28,086 bases of DNA, taken from assembly GCF_000185845.1 (NCBI RefSeq), contig NZ_GL629647.1:1897342-1925427 (forward strand), read 5' to 3'. This DNA is from Segatella salivae DSM 15606. GTDB taxonomy: Bacteria; Bacteroidota; Bacteroidia; Bacteroidales; Bacteroidaceae. A program made the position numbers and the translations under genes. The first letter of the stretch is position 1. Every line of letters starts with the position of its first letter. The notes under the pieces are model-generated. The model worked only from the letters and a program-made list of their open reading frames with translations. It made no database searches and was not told where the DNA came from. Shown here in pieces: positions 15,112 through 23,708 of this stretch.

Positions 15112-17223
15112 TTATTTTGCCCCAATCTCCTTGATTAAGCGGTCGGCATGGCCCCATTTGTCAATCATATAGAGCACATAACGAATGTCAACGCCAATGC
15201 AACGAGCCAGTCGGTTGTCGAAGTTGAGGTCGCTACTCAAGCTATCCCAGTTGCCATCGAAAGCCAAACCAATGAGCTCTCCCTTGCCATTAAACATCGG
15301 AGAACCAGAGTTTCCGCCCGTAATATCATTATTAGTTAGGAAGCAAAGTTGCATCTTTCCCGTCGTCTTATCTTGGTATTTGCCGAATGATTTCTCACTC
15401 ATCAGCTGCTGCATCACGGGTTCTGCCTTATAATCGAATAGCCCGTTATCTCCCCGTTTCATCTTTTCGACGATGCTTTCTGCCGTGGTATAGTACCCTG
15501 AAGGGCGTCCACCGAGGTCGAAACCACCTACTTGTCCATAGGATAAACGCATAGTAAAGTTGGCATCACTATAGTGAGGTAAGTCTTCCTCCATACGCAG
15601 TTTAGCCGCACAAAGCATTCGTTCCTGGTTGTCAATGCTATCTCGTGTCGCATCAAGGGCATGGTTAAACACCTCGCGCATTGCCTTGAGTTGTGCGCCA
15701 TATTGTAGGCCGGCATCTTTCTTAATGGCTTTCTTTGTGACATAAACTTTGGCATCTTTCTTCATCAAAGCAGAGGTTTCCCAAAGATAGTTGACATATT
15801 TTTGATAGTCACCACCAAACTTTTTGTCGATGATTTGATAGAAAGCAGGGAGATATTTGGCATCAACATGCTCGCGATAGTTCTTTAACAACACGGCCTG
15901 TACATCCTTATCAAGAGACGCATCCCATGTGTTGCTGTTGTCAGCAAACGTCACATAATCGCCCTTTTTGTCTTTCTTTGTCATGCTGGTCAAGGCTTTT
16001 AATGCCCTATCGGTAAGCTCGTTGGTGCGCAAAAAGGTTTCTTGGAAGTACATAGCTGCCTTTCTTGGTTCAAAGCGTTCATTGTAAAGGCGAGCCATTT
16101 TGACGAAATCTAACTGTCCTTTTAGATAGCTTGTAGAGTCTTGCCAGTGGCGAATGATGTCCTCATAACGTTGCTTTTGTGCAATGAGTCCAATCGAATC
16201 AATGCACTTGTTCATGCCAATTGAGTTCTTCCAATAGTTCGCACTCTGGGCAAACTTAGAGTCATACTTGATGCGAACAGCCTCACTTGCCCGCATGTGT
16301 CGCGTCATAACATCTTGCTTAACGCCACGAACCTGCGCGCGAGGAGCATTTAATGCGTCGCGACGTTCACGTATTCCATAACTTGAAAGATAGCGACTTG
16401 TGCTGCCGGGATAGCCCATTGTCATCGAGAAGTCACCCTGTTTATACCCTTGAAGGCTTACAGGCGCCCAATGTTTTGGATGATAAGGCACATTATCTTT
16501 ATTGTAAGCAGCCGGTCGGTTGTTCTTATCGGCGTAGATTCTAAACACACTAAAGTCGCAAGTTTGACGCGGCCACATCCAATTATCGGTCTCTCCTCCG
16601 AACTTACCCATGGACTTTGGCACGGTGAACACAAGCCTTAGGTCGGTAAAGTCCTGATAGGTTGTGGCGTAATATCGGTTTCCTTCATAGAAAGCATCAA
16701 TGTCAACGTGGAGTGTTGAGTCTTGTTTCTTGGCCTCAGCACTAAGTACATTCTGCAAGGAATCAAGGAGTTTGGCTTGATGATGGCGGTCCATTGCGGC
16801 GAAACCCAACTTCATTACCTCGGGAGTTACATCCTTTTGGCTCACCATAAAGCTTACAAACATGTTCTTGTTAGGTAGTTCTTCGGCGTAGTTTTGAGCC
16901 ACAAAACCATTCAACATGTAGTCATGTTCGACGGAAGAGTGGCTTCTTATGGCTTCAAAACCACAGTGATGGTTCGTGAAAACGAGTCCATCGGGGCTGA
17001 CAACTACGCCAGAACAGAAGCCCGAAAAGTTCACAACGCTGTTCTTTATGGCATCATCGTTGTTGTAAAGTGCACCATAAGGCAGTGTAAATCCTTCGCC
17101 TTTCATCTGATTAAAGACTGCAGTTGGGAGGTTATAAAGCGTCCACATGCCTTCATCTGCACGTGAAGTGATGCATGTAAAGAGGCATAAGGGGATAAGA
17201 ATCCCAAGTAGTTTCTTTCTCAT
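15112..17223 (-). CDS. S46 family serine dipeptidyl-peptidase, DPP7 type
   Basis: This is an exported peptidase that removes dipeptides from the N-terminus of oligopeptides in the periplasm, a main route of amino-acid supply in asaccharolytic Bacteroidales. It has 703 residues with a signal peptide ending near residue 22 (TCITSRADE). The chymotrypsin-like triad is visible: His in FTNHHCGF (85/86), Asp in RQTCDFSVF (D223) and Ser in GGNSGSP (S639). The residue 18 after this Ser is Gly657, in LAFDGNW. In S46 enzymes this position is Gly in DPP7 (hydrophobic P1) and Arg in DPP11 (Asp/Glu P1), so DPP7-like specificity is inferred. It starts 19 bp after the flippase stop and is probably co-transcribed. 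Confidence 0.93.
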   Translation of the reverse strand: MRKKLLGILIPLCLFTCITSRADEGMWTLYNLPTAVFNQMKGEGFTLPYGALYNNDDAIKNSVVNFSGFCSGVVVSPDGLVFTNHHCGFEAIRSHSSVEHDYMLNGFVAQNYAEELPNKNMFVSFMVSQKDVTPEVMKLGFAAMDRHHQAKLLDSLQNVLSAEAKKQDSTLHVDIDAFYEGNRYYATTYQDFTDLRLVFTVPKSMGKFGGETDNWMWPRQTCDFSVFRIYADKNNRPAAYNKDNVPYHPKHWAPVSLQGYKQGDFSMTMGYPGSTSRYLSSYGIRERRDALNAPRAQVRGVKQDVMTRHMRASEAVRIKYDSKFAQSANYWKNSIGMNKCIDSIGLIAQKQRYEDIIRHWQDSTSYLKGQLDFVKMARLYNERFEPRKAAMYFQETFLRTNELTDRALKALTSMTKKDKKGDYVTFADNSNTWDASLDKDVQAVLLKNYREHVDAKYLPAFYQIIDKKFGGDYQKYVNYLWETSALMKKDAKVYVTKKAIKKDAGLQYGAQLKAMREVFNHALDATRDSIDNQERMLCAAKLRMEEDLPHYSDANFTMRLSYGQVGGFDLGGRPSGYYTTAESIVEKMKRGDNGLFDYKAEPVMQQLMSEKSFGKYQDKTTGKMQLCFLTNNDITGGNSGSPMFNGKGELIGLAFDGNWDSLSSDLNFDNRLARCIGVDIRYVLYMIDKWGHADRLIKEIGAK

Positions 17224-17242
17224 GTGATTCAGTTTTATTGAT

Positions 17243-18736
17243 TTATTTCTTGAATTTATCTTTTATTTTGACTAAACTTGACAGCGGAAGGTCACGCTTT
17301 ATGATCACAAAGGCAAAGCAAAGGATGAACAAAGTGTTGACCGCAAGGGCCGCAATCATTGGGAGTTGGGCGTTGGAAAGCGTGATAAGTGCGAACAAGA
17401 CGAGGGCAACAAGGGTGTAAATTGCAATGTCTTTGAGTGGATAACGAATGGGATAATACTTCTGTCCCAGTCGATAACTGAGCAACATACTAACTGCATA
17501 CGACGCGAAACCAGCCCAAGCGCAGGCCCAATAGCCAAACTTTGGAATGAGAAGCACGTCTACTCCAATCAAGATTACAGCCCCAATGCCACTGAAATAG
17601 GCTCCCCAAATGGTCTTATCTATTAGCTTATACCAGAAACTTAGATTGAAAAAGATGCCAAACATGATTTCCGCTGCCATGACAATCGGTACAATTTGCA
17701 GTCCTTCCCAATAGCTTTTACCCACAATATAGCGTAGAATGTCCATATAACCCATGACACAAAGGAAGGCCAAAAGTGTGAAAATGATGTAGAACTTCAT
17801 GGCTTTGGCATAGGTTTTCTTGTTGTCTTGCTCTTTCGTCTGACTGAAAACGAAGGGTTCATAGGCATATCTGAACGCCTGAGTAATAATGACCATGATC
17901 ATCGCGAGCTTGATACAAGCTCCATAAATGCCTAATTCCGTGCGGGCATCTTGGGCACTTCCGTCGTACATCCAAGGGAAAATAATCTGTGAAGCGGATT
18001 GATTTAGCTGCCCAGCAACACCCATAACAAGGAGTGGCCAGGTATATTTCAGCATACGTTTACAGGTAGCTTTGTCGAAAGGATTACGGAAACCACTCAA
18101 TTCTTTGCCTAAGAAGAAGAGCGTAAGTACGCTTCCTGCCAGCTCAATCCAAAACACTCCAACAACATTTAAGCTAAAGTTTGCATCGTAAATCCCAAAG
18201 AGATTCAACCTGAAATAAGGCAAAACAACAAGGTAAAGCAACACTCCTATGATGTTAACTACTATGCTTATCATGCGTAAAGTGACAAACTTTATCGGAC
18301 GATGTGCATAGCGAAGATAGGCCATTGGGATATTAATGAAGGCATCAACTGCCACACAAGTCGCCATAATCATAATGAATTCATGATGGTCGGGATAGCC
18401 AACGACATCGGAGATTGGACTTAAAAAGAGGGCAACCAAGGCGACAAAGCACACCGAAGTGAGGGCAACCATGCGCAAAGCTGTGGCATATACCTTCTCG
18501 GGTTGCTCTCCGGGACGGTTCATAAAGCGGAAGAACGTCGTCTCCATCCCATAAGTTAGCACGATAATCAGTAAGGCAACATAGGCATAGATGTTGGTAA
18601 TGATGCCATATTGTCCCCCTGCTGAATTGAACTTTATCGTCTCAATGGGCACTAAAAGATAACCAACGAAGCGGGCTGCAATGGAACTTAGTCCATAGAT
18701 TGCAGTGTCCTTAGCTAATGATTTTAAGTTTGCCAT
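17243..18736 (-). CDS. Polysaccharide/lipid-linked oligosaccharide flippase-like membrane protein (MOP superfamily)
   Basis: This is an inner-membrane protein of 497 residues with about 12-14 hydrophobic helices and no signal peptide. The opening, SLAKDTAIYGLSSIAARFVG, and the RLNLFGIYDANF region are typical of Wzx/RfbX-like MOP exporters. Such proteins flip lipid-linked sugars. No glycosyltransferase genes are nearby, so this is probably a conserved stand-alone member rather than part of a capsule cluster. It sits between the SpmA/B-type gene (140-bp gap) and the S46 peptidase (19-bp gap), all on the same strand. The substrate is unknown. Confidence 0.85.
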   Translation of the reverse strand: MANLKSLAKDTAIYGLSSIAARFVGYLLVPIETIKFNSAGGQYGIITNIYAYVALLIIVLTYGMETTFFRFMNRPGEQPEKVYATALRMVALTSVCFVALVALFLSPISDVVGYPDHHEFIMIMATCVAVDAFINIPMAYLRYAHRPIKFVTLRMISIVVNIIGVLLYLVVLPYFRLNLFGIYDANFSLNVVGVFWIELAGSVLTLFFLGKELSGFRNPFDKATCKRMLKYTWPLLVMGVAGQLNQSASQIIFPWMYDGSAQDARTELGIYGACIKLAMIMVIITQAFRYAYEPFVFSQTKEQDNKKTYAKAMKFYIIFTLLAFLCVMGYMDILRYIVGKSYWEGLQIVPIVMAAEIMFGIFFNLSFWYKLIDKTIWGAYFSGIGAVILIGVDVLLIPKFGYWACAWAGFASYAVSMLLSYRLGQKYYPIRYPLKDIAIYTLVALVLFALITLSNAQLPMIAALAVNTLFILCFAFVIIKRDLPLSSLVKIKDKFKK

Positions 18737-18876
18737 AACATAAACAAATTAATTTCCACTCCCAACTTCTCATCAAAGGAGGAGAAAGCTAACAGGCGTG
18801 GCCTTCTTATTTCTTATATTTCTAATTTTATTCTTATCCTTATCGACGTCTCGTTGTATTCCAATCACTCCGCCAT

Positions 18877-20103
18877 TCAAAAGAACATATATGCCAATCC
18901 GATAGCTGCAATCACGCCAGCTAAGTCTGCAAGCAAGCCACAAGCTACCGCATGACGCGTATATTTGATGTTTACACAGCCGAAGTATACAGCCAAAATA
19001 TAAAACGTTGTGTCTGTACTGCCTTGGAACATGCAACTCAATCGGCCCACAAAACTATCTGGTCCATAAGTCTTCATGGCTTCAAGCATAAGTCCACGAG
19101 CACCACTTCCGCTCAGCGGTTTCATGAAAGCGGTCGGTAAAGCGCCTACAAAGTCGGTGTTAAGTCCGCACTTTTCCACACACCATGCAATGCCATTGAT
19201 GAGCATATCCATAGCTCCTGAAGCACGAAACACACCAATGCCCACCAAGATGGCAACCAAATAGGGAATGATTTTGACTGCCGTTGTAAAGCCTTCTTTG
19301 GCACCTTCGATAAAGGAATCATAGACATTAATCTTCTTGATGACGCCCGCCACAATGAAAGCCATGATGATTGAGAAAAGAATCAGACTTCCGCTGAGGT
19401 TTGCAATGGTGTCCATCGTCTTCTGATCTAACTGCCCAAAGCCCCAGATAACAAGGCAAACAAAGGCTGTCATGCCTCCAATGAACGCCAAAAGTGCGGG
19501 TTGAAACAGATTGATATGCTGCCAAAGAGCGGTTATAATGATGCCCACGAGCGTGGCAATTGTCGTAGCTAACAAGATGGGAATAAACACATCAGTCGGC
19601 ATTGCGGCCCCATTCGAGGCACGAAATGCCAGTATTGTCGTTGGGATTATCGTCAAACCACTCGTGTTAAGCACAAGGAACATAATCATCGGATTAGTCG
19701 CTGTGTCTTTCTTTGGGTTTAATTCCTGCATCTGTTGCATGGCTTTTAGTCCCGTCGGAGTGGCCGCATTGTCGAGCCCAAGCATATTAGAAGCGATGTT
19801 CATAAAGATACTTCCCATCACGGGATGGTTCTTTGGAATGTCTGGAAAGAGTTTAGTGAAGATAGGACTCAAGGCTTTTGCCAACACGTTTACGATGCCG
19901 GCACGCTCTCCAATCTTCATAATCCCGAGCCAAAGTGATAGCACTCCCGTCAAGCCCAACGATATTTCGAAGGCATTTTTCGATGAATCGGTGGTTGCTT
20001 GCACTATCTTTTGGAAGACGGTTGTATCTCCCAAACACAATGAAACGAGTGCAAACAGAAAGGCAATGGCAAAGAATGCCACCCAAATATAATTCAAAAC
20101 CAT
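18877..20103 (-). CDS. Nucleoside-recognition (Gate) domain membrane protein, SpmA-SpmB fusion type
   Basis: The 408-residue inner-membrane protein joins two halves that are separate proteins in Bacillus. The first half resembles spore maturation protein SpmA (SNMLGLDNAATPTGLK at 106-120). The second half resembles SpmB (FVGALPTAFMKPLSGSGARG, then FQGSTDTTFY). Bacteroidetes do not make spores, so the role here must differ. Transport or membrane homeostasis is possible but unproven. It is the first gene of a likely three-gene run with the flippase and S46 peptidase, with a -7 box only 8 bp before its ATG. Confidence 0.88.
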   Translation of the reverse strand: MVLNYIWVAFFAIAFLFALVSLCLGDTTVFQKIVQATTDSSKNAFEISLGLTGVLSLWLGIMKIGERAGIVNVLAKALSPIFTKLFPDIPKNHPVMGSIFMNIASNMLGLDNAATPTGLKAMQQMQELNPKKDTATNPMIMFLVLNTSGLTIIPTTILAFRASNGAAMPTDVFIPILLATTIATLVGIIITALWQHINLFQPALLAFIGGMTAFVCLVIWGFGQLDQKTMDTIANLSGSLILFSIIMAFIVAGVIKKINVYDSFIEGAKEGFTTAVKIIPYLVAILVGIGVFRASGAMDMLINGIAWCVEKCGLNTDFVGALPTAFMKPLSGSGARGLMLEAMKTYGPDSFVGRLSCMFQGSTDTTFYILAVYFGCVNIKYTRHAVACGLLADLAGVIAAIGLAYMFF

Positions 20104-20111
20104 ACAAGATG

Positions 20112-20119
20112 CAAAGTTA
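20112..20119 (-). promoter_or_regulatory. Putative -7 box of the SpmA/B-type gene
   Basis: On the minus strand the sequence reads TAACTTTG, a match to TAnnTTTG, with only 8 bp between it and the ATG at 20103. Transcription from it would give a leader of a few bases or none. No good -33 TTTG is seen. Confidence 0.45.
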
Positions 20120-20287
20120 ACGGAAAACCATTATATATAAAAGAAAATCACGAAAAAACATGAAACTCAGCATGATTTCAATCGTTAAACGATGTGGGGC
20201 ATAAAGGATAAAGCGCTGGTTTTTGGCGCATAAGGGCGTGAAATAATGTAAATAAGCCTCCTCTTCCCCTTTCTTCATGTTGTCATC

Positions 20288-20353
20288 TGCGTCATTTCAC
20301 CGCGTGAAAAGCCTTGTTTTACACGATGAAATGACGCAGATTGTGCAGTCATT
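20288..20353. repeat. 22-bp unit array C3 (three units)
   Basis: Units start at 20288, 20310 and 20332. The first begins TGCGTCATTTCA. The reverse complement of a standard unit lies at 20317-20338, making an inverted repeat of about 25-bp arms (TCTGCGTCATTTCA ... GAAATGACGCAGA). This array is inverted relative to the hairpin element when compared with island 2. Confidence 0.75.
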
Positions 20354-20381
20354 TAACGCTGTTTGCAAAGTGTTTGTAGTT

Positions 20382-20629
20382 CAACGCTGAAGGCGTTGTA
20401 CGTTTGATAGCCCAGGGTTGGCGTCAGCCTACCCTGGGTTATGCGTGTAGTGAGGAAGTCAACGCCGTAGGTGTTGTGCTTTTTCTGAATGGAATGCCGT
20501 GATAAAATGCCGAGGAATAAAAGGTACAACGCCTACAGCGTTGTTCTCGCTAATGGCAAATAACCCAGGGTAGACTACGCTTTCGCTTGTCAACCCTGGG
20601 CTATCAAAGGTACAACGCTTACAGCGTTG
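20382..20629. repeat. Composite A/B hairpin element, island 3
   Basis: Order: A at 20382-20398, B at about 20411-20438 (arms CCCAGGGT/ACCCTGGG), A at 20460-20476, inverted A at 20527-20543, inverted B at about 20563-20600, inverted A at 20613-20629. The left 47 bp outward to 20352 match the right edge of island 2 in reverse orientation, which defines a conserved element end. Confidence 0.85.
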
Positions 20630-20876
20630 CATGATAAGATCATTCGTTATGCCAAGCTAATTCATAGGAAAACCACGATAATATCAATAGGATTGGAGGT
20701 TAATTAAATTCATTTTTAAGCCTAACATCCATATTGTTATTCTTCTTTTTTAACTGCATTATCCTTTAAATCTTAATTCATTGCGATGTGAAGTCAATAG
20801 TAAAGATTCATGAGGAATTTCTATTTATCCTTTGTTTTCATTGCCGTTATCTTTGAAAATGACGCAGATTGTGCGG

Positions 20877-21881
20877 TCATCCAATCACCAATATTGTGTT
20901 CATGCGCACATAGTCTTCGCTAAGATAAAAGAAACCACCAAATCCACAGGCTGTTCCCCACGAGTTTTTTGCAATGAAATAGCGCCTGCCTTGATGGTCA
21001 TGGGCCAGTCCGATGAGTTCAAGTGCGTGGTCATCTGTGGTTTCTCGCCGTTCAAATGCACGCTGACGCTGTTGCTGGGTGACGTGCTTTTGCGCTAATT
21101 TTGCAATCCCTGAGTTGGCATGAAAGCTCGAAGAAGAGACATCTCCCTCCCAAAACACGGCGCGACCACTGCGTATTCGGCTGACGATAAAGTGCATCAT
21201 GGTGTCTAAGGGCACATTAAGTACGCGGTCGTCATTGACATTGTCGGGCACTTCAAGAATGAAACGACTGCCAAAAGGATGATGAGTGAAGCTCGTAACT
21301 GCCTGATATTCGTCGTCACGGCATACGCTATGAGCAAACTCTAAGGGTGTATATTCGGCGCCAAGCATGTGGACTTTTGGGCCGGGAAGATAGCCGATGG
21401 CCGCATCAAGCACACGATTCATGCGGTCGTCAAGGCTTGGGAAGTCGGTTGTTGAACGCGTACAAAGTTGCAATTTGCGTGCAACAACGTTATAATTCAC
21501 GGGGTTTTGGGCATGATATGAATCGAAAGGAACGACTCCATAGGTTTGAATCAGTGTGAGAAGTCGTGTGCCCATGCCTCGCAAATTGGCTGGAACAGCG
21601 CCGCGAGAAAGGTAGTATCGGCGCGTTGTTTCAGTGAGAAGGCAACGTGCAACGTAATCGGTGCTGAGGTTAACAGAGTCACCTTGCATGAGATGATTAG
21701 TCTCTATGGTGGCCAACATGGCATAAACCCAGCAGAGACTACTACGCCCTTGGTCTTTCACGGGAGTTGTTTTGAGACATATCTCCGTGGTAAACGGGTT
21801 ATGTTTTGTTGTGTGCTGAGGTCGCGAACAGGCTGAAACCATCAGCACAAGACTTATGATATAAACATTAATTTTATTCAT
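20877..21881 (-). CDS. C1 (papain-like) cysteine peptidase, predicted lipoprotein
   Basis: From the ATG at 21881 the protein has 334 residues and a lipoprotein signal ending LVLMVSAC (Cys18), so it should be anchored outside the cytoplasm. The papain-fold residues are visible: Gln in VKDQGRSSLCW (oxyanion hole), Cys50 in the same motif, His285 in DDHALELIG and Asn306 in KNSWG. The active-site segment RSSLCWVYA departs from the usual CGSCWAF, and the C-terminal pattern is closer to the C1B/bleomycin-hydrolase branch. A longer start at 21923 would overlap the divergent U32 gene and hide the signal peptide, so I rejected it. The stop codon overlaps a repeat unit. The substrate is unknown. Confidence 0.85.
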   Translation of the reverse strand: MNKINVYIISLVLMVSACSRPQHTTKHNPFTTEICLKTTPVKDQGRSSLCWVYAMLATIETNHLMQGDSVNLSTDYVARCLLTETTRRYYLSRGAVPANLRGMGTRLLTLIQTYGVVPFDSYHAQNPVNYNVVARKLQLCTRSTTDFPSLDDRMNRVLDAAIGYLPGPKVHMLGAEYTPLEFAHSVCRDDEYQAVTSFTHHPFGSRFILEVPDNVNDDRVLNVPLDTMMHFIVSRIRSGRAVFWEGDVSSSSFHANSGIAKLAQKHVTQQQRQRAFERRETTDDHALELIGLAHDHQGRRYFIAKNSWGTACGFGGFFYLSEDYVRMNTILVIG

Positions 21882-21887
21882 ATTCCG

Positions 21888-21916
21888 CAAAGTTACAAAG
21901 AAAATGATTAATTTTG
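21888..21916. promoter_or_regulatory. Two facing-away -7 boxes between the C1 peptidase and U32 genes
   Basis: On the minus strand TAACTTTG (21895-21888) lies 6 bp before the C1 ATG at 21881. On the plus strand TAATTTTG (21909-21916) lies 5 bp before the U32 ATG at 21922. Both match TAnnTTTG, but neither has a clear -33 box. They would give very short leaders. Confidence 0.35.
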
Positions 21917-21921
21917 CAGGC

Positions 21922-23184
21922 ATGAAAGGGAAAATAACTGATTATGAAGTAATGGCTCCAGTAGGCTCACGTGAGAGCTTAGTTGCAGCAATTCAGGCTG
22001 GAGCGGATTCTGTTTATTTCGGTATAGGCAAGCTGAACATGCGGTCACATTCGGCCAATCATTTCACCATAGACGACTTACGAGAGATTGCTTCCACGTG
22101 TAATGTGCATGGAATCAAGACCTATTTGACTGTAAATACGGTCATTTATGATGAAGATTTGCCTACAATGCGCGAGATTATTGACGCTGCAAAGGCCGCA
22201 GGTATAAGCGCAGTGATTGCCAGTGACGTAGCCGTTATGGCGTATTGTAATGAGGTTGGTGAGGAAGTTCACCTCTCAACACAACTCAATATATCGAACA
22301 TTGAGGCGCTAAAATTCTACAGTCGGTTTGCTGATGTGAGTGTACTTGCGCGCGAATTAAACATGGAACAAGTTCGTAAAATCTATGATTCCATCCTCCA
22401 AGAACATATTACTGGGCCGATGGGTAGACTTGTTCGGATTGAAATGTTCTGTCATGGTGCGTTGTGTATGGCCGTTAGTGGCAAGTGTTATCTAAGCCTT
22501 TCGGATACCAATCGGTCGGCAAATCGTGGGGAATGTGTACAGATATGTCGGCGTTCTTACACTGTAACGGATAAGGAAACTGGTAACCAATTGGAGATAG
22601 ATAACAAGTATATTATGAGTCCTAAGGACCTAAAGACTGTGCGATTCATTGATAAAATGATGGAGGCGGGCGTCAGAGTGTTTAAGATAGAGGGTCGAGC
22701 CAGAGGACCAGAATACGTATATACCGTCGTGAAATGTTATAAAGAGGCCATAGAATCGGTTCTAAACGGCACGTGTTCAGAAGCGAAGAAGGATGAATGG
22801 GATAAGCGATTGGCTACTGTTTTCAATCGAGGTTTCTGGGATGGATACTATCAAGGCCAGACACTTGGAGAGTGGAATCGAAACTATGGCAGTGCCGCGA
22901 CGGAGAAGAAGGTGCTTATCGGCAAGGTGATGAAATACTTTTCAAAGCTCAATGTGGCTGAAATTGCCGTGGAAGCTACCGACTTTAAGCATGGTGATAA
23001 GCTATTAATCACGGGACCAACCACGGGTGTTATGTATCTCACGGCAGATGAAATACGCTATGATCTCAATCCTGTTGAGAAGGCAGAACAAGGAACTCGT
23101 GTCTCAATTCCCGTCACAGGGAAGGTTCGTCCCAATGATAAAATCTTCAAATTAGTAAAGACTCAGCCTTCCACAACGCACTAA
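21922..23184 (+). CDS. U32 family protein (TrhP/YegQ-like, putative tRNA hydroxylation)
   Basis: U32 proteins were named as peptidases, but bacterial members such as TrhP and RlhA hydroxylate tRNA or rRNA and carry an Fe-S cluster. The protein has 420 residues and opens DYEVMAPVGSRESLVAAIQAGADSVYFG. The family signature EMFCHGALCMAVSGKCYLS starts at residue 174, and Cys177, Cys182, Cys189 and Cys205 are candidate cluster ligands. The single-domain length is close to TrhP. The ATG at 21922 is preferred because homologues start about 10 residues before MAPVG and a promoter-like box covers the ATG at 21904. A Fe-S assembly gene (sufE) follows, which suits an Fe-S enzyme. Confidence 0.85.
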   Translation: MKGKITDYEVMAPVGSRESLVAAIQAGADSVYFGIGKLNMRSHSANHFTIDDLREIASTCNVHGIKTYLTVNTVIYDEDLPTMREIIDAAKAAGISAVIASDVAVMAYCNEVGEEVHLSTQLNISNIEALKFYSRFADVSVLARELNMEQVRKIYDSILQEHITGPMGRLVRIEMFCHGALCMAVSGKCYLSLSDTNRSANRGECVQICRRSYTVTDKETGNQLEIDNKYIMSPKDLKTVRFIDKMMEAGVRVFKIEGRARGPEYVYTVVKCYKEAIESVLNGTCSEAKKDEWDKRLATVFNRGFWDGYYQGQTLGEWNRNYGSAATEKKVLIGKVMKYFSKLNVAEIAVEATDFKHGDKLLITGPTTGVMYLTADEIRYDLNPVEKAEQGTRVSIPVTGKVRPNDKIFKLVKTQPSTTH

Positions 23185-23272
23185 TCAATCTGTAAGAAGC
23201 GTGTAGCTTGTTGGAAAAGAGAACGAAAGCTTTCGATGTAAAGCTAAGGATTATATTGATAAATGATTAATT

Positions 23273-23689
23273 ATGACAATCAACGAAGCTCAAGATGAAG
23301 TGATTGAAGAGTTTAATGACTTCACCGATTGGATGGATAAATATCAACTGCTCATTGACTTGGGCGGCGAATTGAATGCGCTTGGTGAGCAATATAAGAA
23401 CGATGACAACCTCATTGATGGCTGCCAGAGTCGTGTTTGGATTCAATGTGACGTGAAAGATGGCCAGCTTTTCTTCACGGCTGATAGCGATGCACTCATC
23501 GTAAAAGGCATTATTGCATTACTAATCAAGGTACTTAATGGGCATACTGCAAAGGAAATTCTCGATGCTGACCTTTATTTCATCGATCGAATTGGCTTGA
23601 AAGACCACCTAAGTCCAACGCGAAGTAACGGCTTACTCGCCATGGTTAAGCGCATAAAGTCATACGCTTTAGTATATGCAAATGCATAG
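23273..23689 (+). CDS. sufE: SufE family cysteine desulfuration protein
   Basis: SufE accepts persulfide sulfur from the cysteine desulfurase SufS and passes it to the SUF Fe-S scaffold in the cytoplasm. The 138-residue protein carries the acceptor cysteine in DGCQSRVW at Cys51, the same number as in E. coli SufE. The C-terminal GLKDHLSPTRSNGLLAMVKRI is also typical. No sufS or sufBCD is in the window. It lies 88 bp after the U32 gene and 19 bp before the methyltransferase start, so the three are probably one transcript. Confidence 0.92.
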   Translation: MTINEAQDEVIEEFNDFTDWMDKYQLLIDLGGELNALGEQYKNDDNLIDGCQSRVWIQCDVKDGQLFFTADSDALIVKGIIALLIKVLNGHTAKEILDADLYFIDRIGLKDHLSPTRSNGLLAMVKRIKSYALVYANA

Positions 23690-23708
23690 AAAGTTGCGCA
23701 CAATAGAG

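Larger units (their letters stand above)
20104..20876. repeat. Repeat island 3 and flanks
   Basis: This region between two minus-strand genes contains a 22-bp array at 20288-20353, a composite hairpin element at 20382-20629, an AT-rich stretch (20640-20850) with no recognised feature apart from a TATCTTTG box at 20848-20855, and a second partial array unit at 20858-20880. The two array pieces share a 23-bp direct repeat with one mismatch, offset by 528 bp. The right copy runs into the 3' end of the C1 peptidase gene. Confidence 0.75.

Noticed and set aside
19511..20092. 193-codon plus-strand frame
   Set aside because: It is antisense to the SpmA/B-type gene, whose minus-strand product has clear family motifs.
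20848..20855. Plus-strand promoter (TATCTTTG) that would make an antisense RNA to the C1 peptidase gene
   Set aside because: The box fits, but there is no properly spaced -33 element or visible RNA structure, so it is too weak to list as a feature.
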